This document shows, piece by piece, positions 1 through 10,100 of a stretch of DNA of 64,000 nt. Within the stretch, counting starts at the first letter, position 1. Each line of letters opens with the position of its first letter. This DNA comes from Acanthosoma haemorrhoidale (Eukaryota; Arthropoda; Insecta; Hemiptera; Acanthosomatidae): NCBI GenBank assembly GCA_930367205.1, contig OV884009.1, positions 90,603,189 through 90,667,188 on the forward strand. Direction: 5' to 3'. The notes beneath the pieces are model-generated. The model saw only the letters and a program-made list of their open reading frames with translations, was not told where the DNA came from and ran no database searches. The position numbers and the translations under genes are program-made.

Positions 1-234
1 CTTCCCAACCAATACAATTTACTTTGATAACACGTTTCAATAAGCTTTCATCAAATACTGCGCAAATAAATAATTTGTGTTTGACATTGTATGAGAGTAC
101 TTGCTCGCATATAAGATTAAAAGACAAATTATTTAATACATAGTATTGAATAAAAAACGTAAAAACTACTACCTTAATAAATTATATATTGATACTTTTA
201 TTCATAATTTTTTACATTTAATAATACACTTGTT
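1..234. other. AT-rich flank, nothing recognised
   Basis: No open frame, repeat end or splice-flanked exon is recognisable here. Similarity to the lingerer intron 1/exon 2 region of 55.6-55.9 kb begins only at about 235. Confidence 0.4.
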
Positions 235-477
235 TTTGACTGAAAATGCCATTTTTAATCAACAGGAATAATGACCAAGTCCCAAAATGATGAAATTTAA
301 TGTATTCTAAACTTGCATGATTTAGTATTTCTTTTAAAGCTGTATCTTCAGTTCTGGCGTCATTGAGCTATCCTCAGCTGTTCTGCAGTTGGCTAAAAAA
401 AATAATAAAAAATAATTAGAAGCTAAAACAATATATATAATGATAACAAGTATATAATGATTATTCAGAATAATTAT
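235..477 (-). repeat. Segmental duplicate of the lingerer exon 2 region
   Basis: About 240 bases align with about 55,650-55,885 in the same orientation, including intron sequence on both sides of exon 2. Examples are the shared 'cagcaggaataatgacca' type stretch and the shared run ending 'cagaataattat'. At 478 the two copies part: the 55.9-kb copy goes directly into the PIN-like relic, while this copy has about 1.1 kb of extra sequence first. Confidence 0.75.
317..392 (-). pseudogene. Broken duplicate of lingerer coding exon 2
   Basis: Read on the minus strand, this segment begins after a T-rich acceptor (ttttttag) and encodes the same start as real exon 2 at 55,731-55,811 (residues TAEQLRIAQ). 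It is 76 bp against 81 bp. The 5-bp deletion after the IAQ codons shifts the frame straight into a stop codon. The donor is also lost: real exon 2 ends CAG/GCAAGT, while here the same place reads CATGCAAGT. Flanking intron sequence is also shared with the real copy, so this is a DNA-level duplicate, not a processed retrocopy. It cannot function as the UBA-domain exon. Confidence 0.8.
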
Positions 478-1621
478 TGTCTTACCTTTCCCAGAAAACT
501 GAGCATGTTTACGTAAGTATAAATGCAATATATTTGCAAGAGAAACCTTCTTTTTTAAAGGTTGGAATCATTTTTTTATATTGGATCAACCCTTATCAAA
601 TCAACCAATTTAATTTGAAAAGGTTGCTGACTAAATTAATTTATTTGTTTACTTATGTTCGTAATATACTTTACAATAGGTATTCATTCATTTTTTAGAA
701 GTTCAGTTTGTTGTGAGCAGCCATTTTGTAACAGTGAGTCAGCCTATTTTGCCTTTTATAGAGATTTGCGTTTCGTTGTTCCTTGTTTCCTTAAGCTTCC
801 GTAGTTTCCTTTTTTTTTAAACATATTTAGTTCAAACAAAAACCATTTTAATAGTCCAGTAAAATTAGGTTTTTTTTTTTGATATAATTCAAAAAGTTTT
901 GTAACTTCGTAATATTGTATGGGAGGGTCTATAAATCTCCTGATGTATGGGTGAGGGAGGTAAAACAAGATACATTGTTTTTGTTTATTTGCTAATATCT
1001 TTCAATCTATTGGCCCTATGGGGGAAAAAACTCTCACCAGTAATAAAGGCAATTAAATTATCTACAAAAAAAAAAAGGTTAAATTTATTTTAACTCTAGA
1101 GTACATAGTTTACGAGATAATCGCATTAAAAATTGAAAACATTACATCAGCACCAGAGAGCAGCTCAACAACACTTACATTGTAGCTACTTGACTAAAAT
1201 TTAAAAGAGCGTTAATTAATGTTTTGGGCAGGTGAAATAAACAATGAACAATAACTTCAAGAAATGGCATTTTTTATTAATTAAAATCATAGAGAAATGA
1301 AAAATGCTTAAAATACAATATTATATGAATGGATAATATATTCAAGCCCCCAATCATTTTGAATCACTCTTCAACAGAAAATTTAAAAAAATGTTGATTT
1401 TTATTTCATCTTCCATTAGATGTGTTTTTTTTATCCCCTTAAAAATGACAAACTGATTATTTTCATTATATATTCTCAGTCGAATCTATTTACATCTCTT
1501 TTTTATATCTCCTGTAGCGTCACTACATTATATACAGGTTTGGTTGTTTTTTTTTATAAAAGTTATATAATTCAATACAAGTACAATGATACACATTATA
1601 CTTCACTTGTTTGAAAAGACT
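478..1621. other. Extra sequence in the duplicate, unassigned
   Basis: This stretch has no counterpart in the 55.9-kb copy. It is AT-rich with short homopolymers and no supportable ORF. It is either an insertion into this copy or the ancestral state, deleted from the other copy. The second reading fits the fact that the PIN-like relic runs further at its 3' end here than at 55.9 kb. Confidence 0.35.
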
Positions 1622-2292
1622 CTATAAGGTGATGGGGCTCATCTTTAAATAGGGCCAGCTCCTCAACTGGTGGTGGACTGTTAAAGCCATCTCCATGGCA
1701 GTAGTTGCAGGCGGAAGTGCTTGCGATTCCTGTTTTTTTCTACATCCGCGGCAGTGTTTGTACATTTGTACAACAGGCTAGTTGAACACTGACAGAAGAT
1801 AAGGTTTAATACTGCCTTAGGGATAACAGGGTTATTTTGATAGGCACTGAAGTATAACCGAGCTTACGTTTCCCAACCCTAAATATCACAAGACAGCTCA
1901 TTTCCCTGCCACAGCTGTATCAGATGAAAAGCCCATTATCAGTGTATATAAATATGCATGCGTCCCGTTATATGTGTGCGCCGCTCCTTCTGTGGGAAGT
2001 AGGGATACTAACTCTGGTCTCATGTTTGAAATGGACTTTGTGAAGGTATTAAACCTATGTAAGTTGAGTGGCGTTGTATAATGTGGAGCTCCATATATAT
2101 ATATATTCAAGAATAACTAACGCACTGCCTCTGCCACCTACTGATCAGAAGAGTAAGGGCCAAAAAACACTGAATTTACACAATACAATGACTTATGCCA
2201 CATTAACATTTTGCAGATAGCTACTTCCCCCTTCCTGTAACAAAACAATGTGTCACAGCCAGAGAATGAGAGAGCAAGTAGTATCATATATA
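1622..2292 (-). pseudogene. 3' part of a PIN/XPG-like multi-copy family relic (copy B)
   Basis: Minus-strand translation, across frameshifts, gives blocks such as SFSGCDTLFCYRKGEV, MWHKSLYCVNSVF, IYGAPH, RPELVSLLPTEGAA and a short Cys-containing tail. The same blocks occur in the same order at 55.9-56.4 kb. I recognise this pattern (FSGCDT..YRKGK, LPPTEGAA..QHSYR, FC.C..GC) from a multi-copy uncharacterised invertebrate protein family. Stops and frameshifts show it is dead. The LTR element at 2,293-6,628 splits this copy, whose 5' half resumes at 6,629. Function of the family is not established; a PIN/XPG-type nuclease fold is my inference from the acidic motif seen in copy A. Confidence 0.6.
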
Positions 2293-2534
2293 TGTAAAGA
2301 AAACACATGCTTTTCTTAAGTTTATATTTGCCGCCGCTGAGCATCTAACTATAGACACCAGATGTCAGGTCGGACAGCTGTGATAGACTGTTAACCACAT
2401 GGAAGGATTTTATTTTAATTTAGTTTTCAAAAAGAACCTGAAATACCGATATAAGGACTTTTAATGTCGTTTCTGTTGTATTTTCAGAACCGCATTTCAG
2501 TCTCTATTTCCACTAAAGGTGAAACCTCATTATA
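2293..2534 (+). repeat. 5' LTR
   Basis: Begins TGTAAAGAAAAC and ends about CCTCATTATA. By eye it differs from the 3' LTR at two positions (near 2,305, a versus g; and in 'gcattt' versus 'gctttt'), roughly 0.8%, so insertion is recent. The exact 3' boundary is blurred by the TATA sequence shared with the flank. No clear 18-nt tRNA-complementary primer site starting TGG follows directly. Confidence 0.85.
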
Positions 2535-2913
2535 AAACGACATTATCTGCAACAAATTCAGGAGAGATGGAGAAATTGAGGTTTGATTTTGCTATAAAAC
2601 CAACGGCAGATGGAAAATCAAATGTTATGTGCATTAGTCGATAGCTACGCCTGATGGACGGATTTTTGAAATACCACCCGATTTTCAACTTGCGAATCTA
2701 CATCAAGAAATCACAAACACTCCAAACTATGCCAAGGTAAAAAAATCATTAACTAAAAGACATCAAACAAGAAAAATATGGATAACCTTAACGGGGAATT
2801 TATCAAAAATATACTTAGATAATGAAAATAATTTACAATTTAATGATATCTACCTAGAGGAAAAATCAGATACTTCAGAACATAAACCTAGTGGTCAAAC
2901 ACTAGAAAAACTA

Positions 2914-4620
2914 TTGGAGAAATTTCTTGACAATAAACAAACAAAATCTGAAACAAAAAATTTAGGTAAAATATCAAAAGATTTCATGATAGATAAATTT
3001 TCGGGTAGAAGCCAAAATGCAAACCAGTGGATTGGGGTTTTTAATACAGAATGTCAACGTTTCAAAATCGAAGACGACAAAAAGAAGATTGAAATTTTAA
3101 AACATTTTCTGGAATACTCGGGTATGGAGTGGTACAGCTGCATGTTAATGAAACTTACAGTGGAATCTGAATGGGACACATGGGAAAAAAAAATTTGTGG
3201 GACTTTTGCAAACAAAGGGTGGTCACCCATTAGATATGCTCTCGCCTTTAAATATCAAGGGGGCTCATTGCTTGAATATGCCCTAAAAAAGGAAAAATTA
3301 TTGCTTGAAGTAAGGAAATCAATTGATACTGGGACATGTATAGACCTAATAGCTTTCGGATTACCTAATAATGTGGCTGATAAAATTGACAGAGCACCTT
3401 TAAAAGGAATGGAAGATCTGTACAATGAAATAGGGAAATTAGAACATCTTCTTGAGAAGAATAAATATAGCAAAAAAAGTGTTTTATATTCTGACTCAAA
3501 ATTTAAACATATTGAAGAAAAAAAGCCATGCCAAATATGCGTTGAGAAAAAAGGGAAACGATTTTACCATCCTGAGGAAAATTGTTGGTTTAAAGAGAAA
3601 AATCAAAAAGCAGCTGTGATATCTGTGAATAACTCTGAATTGGAAATTGAACTGAATGAGAAGAATCCAAAAAAACTAGAGGTGCCACCATTGATCAAAG
3701 TCAAATTGCTATTAAATGATACTTTGAAAGTTTCTGGAATTTATGATTCTGGTTCGAATGTGTCATTAATTAATGCGAAATTACTGAAAATAAAGCCAAA
3801 ACAATATACAAGTAATACACAAATAGTAAACTTGAAGACTATCAATGGTGAGAAGAAAACAAAAGGTATGATAACACTAAAAATAAAAATTTACAATATA
3901 GAGAGAGTTATGGATATATTTGTAGTCGATAATGATAACTTTAACTACCATTTTCTAATTGGTTTGGATTGTATCAAACATTTCAAATTGATACAAAATG
4001 AAGAATTAAAAATCATACAATGTAACAACACAGATAGCAAGAAAATGGCTTCAAATGAAGAGGATATAAAAAACAATAACTACAATAAAAATAGCAATTC
4101 GAATTTAACAGGTAATGATTACATTCCTGATAAACTAGGTGAACAAAATGAAGGTTTTGTTTTGTTCAATTCTGAAAAACAAGAAACTAGACACATGGAC
4201 AAATGTGAAATCAATTTCAATGAACATATTAACACAGATGAATTTGAAATTATAGCAGACCATCTAGATTTATACAAAAAAATAGAAATTGACAAGTTGA
4301 TAGAAAAATATAAACCGGTCTTCGCCACAGATAAAATTCAGCAACTAAAAGAACAAGAAAAAAGAAGAGTAAATTGGGTACAAGAAATTGAAAAAGAAAA
4401 TGACCGTTTGATAAGTGAATTTAAAAAGATTCAAGATAACAATGAAATTTTGAAATCCAATATAAAATTAAAAGTAGATAAAATTAATGATCTTGAAAAC
4501 CAAATAATGCAGAGAGTGAGTATACAGATGAATGGGAGCATCAGAGAAAGAGAAGAATCAATAAATCAGTTAGAAGTGGCTGTAAATGAGAAACAACTAT
4601 ACAACTTAGTCTTGTTAGTT
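2914..4620 (+). CDS. Gag-protease polyprotein fused to coiled-coil sequence
   Basis: This 569-residue ORF is the longest in the window. Residues 1-190 are Gag-like (YSGMEWYSCML, QGGSLLEYALKKEKLL blocks). A CCHC-type zinc knuckle follows with C206, C209, a His nine residues later and a final Cys four after that. Around residues 260-360 is a retropepsin-type protease: D278-S-G catalytic triad and the late FLIGLD block near 347-351. At 466-474 the sequence KYKPVFATDK is the usual entry to a gypsy-type reverse transcriptase. From residue 475 (nt 4,336) the polymerase is absent and Lys/Glu-rich coiled coil follows to the stop. Gag coding also runs upstream of this ATG in the same frame and, before a stop at about 2,638, in another frame from an ATG at 2,567. 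The true Gag start is therefore probably 2,567, with one frame break. Confidence 0.85.
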
Positions 4621-6385
4621 TGAATGAAAAGTTAAAAGAAAAAAGTAAAGAGTGTGAAGAAATGTACTCCTCCCTGGAAAAGAAAGCTGAAAGTATTTTT
4701 AATTTGGAAAAACTTCTAAGTAAATGTGCTTCAGAAAATGCTATTTTAGAAAAGGAAGTACAAAGTTTAATAGAACCAGTCCTATTAAATCTTAATAATT
4801 TTAACCATAACATAAGTTTAGAAAATGATGTAAATTATAAACTTCAAATTGAACAACATAATATGATGCTAGATAATCAAGAAGCTAACTTGAAAGAAAA
4901 GATAACTCTTCAGAAAAAAAACTGAAACAAACACAAAATCTGTATCTACTGATTTTGATGAAGAGTTTGAAATAGGGCAAATTATTGAAGGTTCATTAAA
5001 TAATTATTTAGTAAAGATAGAATTATTGAACAGTAAGATAGTAGAGTTAAATTCCCAACTGAAACAGCAAAGTGATAAATTTGATGAAGACTTTAAAAAT
5101 CAAAGCAAATTGATAGAAAGTTTACAGGAAGAATTGGATTTAGCTAATGGATTAAATGCTGAATTAAAAAATAATAATGCTGTAATTCTAAAACAGAAAG
5201 AAGATGCAATGCAGCAGTATAGCCTTATTGAAAAATTGCAAGTTGAATTAAATGAACAAAATAATGTGTTAGAGAACAAAAAAGTATTGTTTTTAAAGGA
5301 CAAAGAAGCACTCGAACAATTACTAGCAATTCATTCAGAAAATGAGGAATCATTTGTTGATCATTTGAGAAAGGAAATTGAAATTCTTCAGAATGAACTG
5401 TGTGAGGAACAAAATTTAAAAATACAAATGCAGAAACAAGTTGAGAAAATGCTTTGTGAATTGCATTGCATCAAGAATGAACTAGCTTCTTCTGAGGAAG
5501 CTAGAGATAACTTACTTGAGCAGAAAATTGAAGCTGAAAAATATAAAGAAGAAATTAAATCCATTACTGAGGAGTTGGAGCATTGCCAAATGAAAATCAA
5601 GACATTAATTCAAGAAAAAGAAAACTCATTGTCAGAGCACTTTAACAATTTGAAATTAGAAAAAGAAATAAATTCACTGATTACAGCTAAATTGGAACAA
5701 ACAAGCCTTGAGTTATTAAATTTAAAGAATGAAAAAGAACTTTTCATGAAGGAATATCATGAAAACATGCAGTCTGAAAGAGAAATGTGCTCTATTCTAA
5801 ATTCTGATTTATTAAAAATGAAGGAAATAAATATAAATCTAGAAAGTGACTTGCAATTCATAAAGAAAGAACTTGGTGAAAAAGAGGCTCAGCTCGAAGA
5901 AATTAAAGCAAATTGGCATTTGGAAAAGGCTGAGCAGTTAGAAGAGGAATGTGAGGTATTAAATGGAGATATTAAGTATCATGAGAATGTAATTGGGGAT
6001 TTGTTTGAAAAAAATAAAGTGCAAGAAGAAAAGTGGATCAGCGAAAAGAAAGAATTGGAAAGGGAATGCTTAAAAAGCAAGGATCTACTTGAAAAAAATT
6101 AATACTCAGGAGAATGTAATTCTTTCATTGCGAACAGAAATAGAAAAGTATGAAAAAATTCTTAAAAAAGTTATGGAAGATAAGAAAGCAGTTGAGTTAG
6201 TAAAATTGGAGCTAGAAGGAAATATTGTTGAGTTAAAAAGAAACCTAAACTCCTTGAAAAATCAAGAAATAAGCTGTGCCGATGGAATCAAACAAGATAT
6301 AAATCACTTGAAATTAGAACTAGTCAGAAAACATAAGATTGAGGTTGTTTTTTTGTTTTTTTTGTTTTTTTCTAAAGGGGGGTAG
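4336..6385 (+). pseudogene. Captured long coiled-coil coding sequence inside the LTR element
   Basis: From 4,336 to about 6,345 the translation is almost pure coiled coil: repeated E/K/L/N/Q heptads with blocks such as LKEQEKRRVNWVQEIEKEN, EKLKEKSKECEEMYSSLEK, ELNSQLKQQSDKF and EIEKYEKILKKVMEDKK. It occurs in four consecutive frames (to 4,620; 4,620-4,925; 4,926-6,102; 6,089-6,385), and coiled-coil character continues across each switch. Two switches lie at A-runs (about 4,913-4,920 and 6,093-6,099), so they may be slippage or sequencing errors. The composition matches long cellular coiled-coil proteins (golgin, CENP-E or kinesin-tail type), not a retroelement enzyme. No introns are evident, which fits capture from an mRNA. 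The parent gene cannot be named from sequence alone. Confidence 0.75.
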
Positions 6386-6386
6386 A
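6374..6386 (+). promoter_or_regulatory. Polypurine tract of the LTR element
   Basis: The run aaaggggggtaga lies directly before the TG that opens the 3' LTR, preceded by a long T-rich stretch. This is the position and composition expected for the plus-strand primer of reverse transcription, and it supports the LTR boundaries chosen. Confidence 0.75.
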
Positions 6387-6628
6387 TGTAAAGAAAACGC
6401 ATGCTTTTCTTAAGTTTATATTTGCCGCCGCTGAGCATCTAACTATAGACACCAGATGTCAGGTCGGACAGCTGTGATAGACTGTTAACCACATGGAAGG
6501 ATTTTATTTTAATTTAGTTTTCAAAAAGAACCTGAAATACCGATATAAGGACTTTTAATGTCGTTTCTGTTGTATTTTCAGAACCGCTTTTCAGTCTCTA
6601 TTTCCACTAAAGGTGAAACCTCATTATA
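6387..6628 (+). repeat. 3' LTR
   Basis: Direct repeat of 2,293-2,534 with about two substitutions. Beyond it the sequence (tatatttgaggccc...) resumes the interrupted PIN-like relic. Confidence 0.88.
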
Positions 6629-7140
6629 TATATATTTGAGGCCCTTCTGCTGCTATTATTGTGATGAAAATACATGAGTTTCTATTTTCCCTTGGCTTGG
6701 TTTGTACTCAGAGTATCTACCTACCAGTCTGAATAATCAGAGTGTCAGCATCATTATGACTTTGCTGACATGAGACTCCTTTGTCATTTAGATTAGAGGA
6801 GAGGATGTGAATCAACTTTTTCTTGTTGTTCTTATTTGAGAGAAACTGATTTTGGCACACTGATGACAGTGTGTTCTTCAAAGTGTTGTCAACTGACGTT
6901 TACATTAAGCACCATCTATTTTGTTCAGCTACTTTGGTGCTATTTAAAGGTTCAGTGTATCCATCGGAAACAATTTTGCAGCTATGGCACAATAGTTTCT
7001 TAATGTAATTTATGTAGGTGTTGCAAATATCTTGTATAGTTGATATTTTCTTCCACACCACCTTATGCAGCAAGGAAGCCACCATCCACATGCATTGTTT
7101 GTTGTTGGAGATCTATTATTTCATTGGACTGAAATAACAC
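6629..7140 (-). pseudogene. 5' part of the PIN/XPG-like family relic (copy B)
   Basis: Aligns with about 56,430-57,010. The minus-strand translation contains [20 protein letters not shown] and KVAEQNRWCLM, matching [17 protein letters not shown] and [11 protein letters not shown] in copy A, plus the upstream LLHKVVWKK block. Frameshifts interrupt it. Together with 1,622-2,292 it forms a single relic opened by the LTR insertion. Confidence 0.65.
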
Positions 7141-10100
7141 CTAAAACATCCTCCCGAGCAATATTGCAAAACTTTAAGAATTATGTCCCAAAATCTGCAT
7201 AATTTTACTGGACTATAAAGAGCATAAAATGTACCATATTTTCTGCCCAGTATAGGCCTCTGCATAATTTTAAATAAACAATCAGTGTCTTGTATTCCTT
7301 TGCTAAATCTTCTTCACCTTCTTTATCTTTTTCCTATTCATCTGTTAAACTTTCTTTATCTTTTTACTCTTTATTTGTCAAACTATCATTGAAAGAAAAA
7401 AAACATTTTTTTTTTACAGATAAACTTATTTTTTACTTTTTAGTCTTAAATCTTGTATGATGTTTTATTTTACTCAGTTTTATTATATTGGATGCAGGGG
7501 ACAGATTTAATGATTTGCAAACTTCACCTACTATATTAAAACTAGTATCTTTGCCTACAAAGGATTTTCCAATATCTTTTTCTGGTTGGTAATCTGTCTC
7601 CATGTCACTTGTTTTTTCTTCTATAACTACACTAAAAAGATTTATATTACATTAAACAGGGGGGATTAAATTAACAGGAACATTTTGCTTTTTTTGTAAA
7701 TGTTCAGGAAATATTTCTCTTAAACCACTTCTTATAGGCTTTTTGTGAAAACTTGAGGACCACTATAGTTGCTTCCCAATATATGATAGTTGCAGATAGT
7801 TTCTACTTCACTTGATAGTTGAAGTTTCAATAATAATAGTTCACTTTCCCCCAATCACTTAGTTTTTATACTTCCTTAGAAGTGATAAGCTGGTAATGAT
7901 AAGCTGGTAATCAGGTTTGTGACACAATTCGCCAGCTAATAATTCTACAGAGCACTCCATAATAGTAATAATTTTGTCACATAACTCAAATTCATACTAC
8001 TTTATCCCACCTCCTGGAATGTTCAATTGTGATTTGATGAACAGTAAGGTTCTGACGTTCACTACAAAACCAACAATACCACCAGAAAAATATGAAGAAA
8101 TTAATCTAGAAGTACAATACCAAAGCGAATCAACTCGTTCTTTCAAGAAATGGGAATCAATGTGAAAAATATCAAGGCTGGCCAAGTCTATAATAATTGA
8201 CTCATTAGGAATTTTATATATGTGGCTAATAAAACCGAAGTTCATTAAATATCTTAAGAGAGACCAAAGCGTTATGTCATTAATATTATTAATCAATGAT
8301 GTTAGAGTCAAATGTTTATTACCTTTTTTAAAAAGAAGAAGAAGGTGGAAAAAAGATGTCATTCATAGATTGATTACTACACAGTGTCACAGCAATCTAT
8401 CATTACAATAAAGTATTTCGCTCCTATACAGTACCAACTAGCAGCCCCAAGAGAACAGAGAGAAAAAAATCATAACATCATAATACACTGAAAAAGAAAA
8501 AGGAAAAACAAAATGACCTTAGCACAGATTTATTATCATTCATTGTTCATTAGGCAGAATTTAAAAAAAAAAAGTACAGATAAACAATAGTACCTGGTAG
8601 TAGTAAGTCCTTCTTACATAAGAAAAATAATATAATACTTTATAATTTACAAATACTTTAATTTTACTAAAAAATATAAATAGATAGTTTATGAAATAAT
8701 ATTTAAAACATATCAAAGGATCATAACACTACAGCAGGTCAGAAAGATTGTGATTCAAGCTAGGTATAACCTATTTCCGAGTGCTTGTCAGATTCAAAAT
8801 TAACTCCAAAATATTACATTGCTGCTGTTATCCACTCAAGCCATTCGGAATCATTTGTGAGAGGAAAGACTTCAGATTACATTCTTTTTATGGTACCAGG
8901 AGCAAAAATAACAGGTCACCAGTAACATATAAGAAAAAAATGGAGCTTGTCCCTGGGATAGATAACAGCCTGTTGCACCATTATGTTTATGGACTGGATG
9001 TCTATGGAATCCATCCACTAACTCTGACTAGTGTGTCATGGCCTCCACGATCACTCTTCACAGTTATAATAGCATTTTGCTACTTTGTTCACTTCCTAAA
9101 TGCTAGTAGGGATCACACCTCACACACTACACCATTCTGGTAACAAAGCCTTTTGGGGACTTTACTCTCTATCATCCTAGTGTTCTTCAGCCTATCCCAA
9201 CCTTATTACTTTTGTAACATCTGGTTCCGTAGAGTTTTTTGTATGTTCTTCCCTCTTGCTCTCGCCAATGCTAGTTCCATCACTGATTCATCTAAGAACT
9301 TGTCTCTTAGAAATTATTAGTGACTTTTTGTTCTCCTTGGTGATTATCTTTGCCTTAAGAGATAAAGGCTTACATCAAGAGGGGACTTATTAATGTCTTA
9401 TTTAATAGTAATTTGGTGTATCCAGACCATCATCTTAGTCCTGATAAACAGAATGCAATAATTTTACATTTTAGTTTGGCTAATATTTCATTGTTAAATG
9501 ATGCGAAAAATCTTTAACAGAATATTTGTTATTTTAAAAAATTTGTGAAAGTTGCTATAACCAAGATGTTACATTCGGTATAATATGATTAATAGGATTT
9601 TTACTATCTTTCCTATGGCATTGTTATTAATAATTTACTCTATCCAATTTTATACCCATGTACCAATGTTTTATGATAAAAAAAGGAGAATTGTGGAAAA
9701 CATTACGTTGTAATTCTCCAAAATTTGTGAGTTTTAGACTAGTTAGTTAGTTTGCTGGCTGTATACTCTTATCTTTTTATAAGTTTTATCTCAATACTAT
9801 TTTTAATGTCATGCAGAATCAATTGCTTTATTTTATTATTAAAAAAAGTTGATGTGCTTAATCGATCCAAGACAGTTGTTTCAATATATTGTTATTATTT
9901 GTTTGTATATTTATATTTGTTAATTGTGTTCAGTCAAAATAATTTATTCTGTATGTAATAGAAAAATTACTATGAAATAAATTTGTGATTTGTACTTGCC
10001 AGAAAATGTTTGCTTAAGTGAAAGCCTCTTATTAAGATGCCCATACAATTCATTCCAGATTGTACAATCTGAATAGTTGACTAGAGGATACCATAATAAT

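Larger units (their letters stand above)
2293..6628 (+). mobile_element. LTR retrotransposon with pol replaced by coiled-coil coding sequence
   Basis: Two direct 242-bp LTRs (2,293-2,534 and 6,387-6,628) bound this 4.3-kb element. A purine tract (aaaggggggtaga, 6,374-6,386) precedes the 3' LTR. The element sits in a (TA)n stretch of a repeat that is uninterrupted at 56.4 kb, with TATA-type sequence on both outer edges that is probably the target duplication. The internal region encodes Gag, zinc knuckle and protease, then switches at about 4,336 to coiled-coil sequence that runs almost to the purine tract. No reverse transcriptase, RNase H or integrase is present, so it could move only with enzymes from another element. 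LTR start TG and TA-rich target suit Ty3/gypsy-like elements, but without RT the lineage is unproven. Confidence 0.88.

Noticed and set aside
3255..5600. Minus-strand ORFs across the Gag/coiled-coil region
   Set aside because: Ser/Phe/Leu-rich shadows of the plus-strand Lys/Glu-rich coding sequence.
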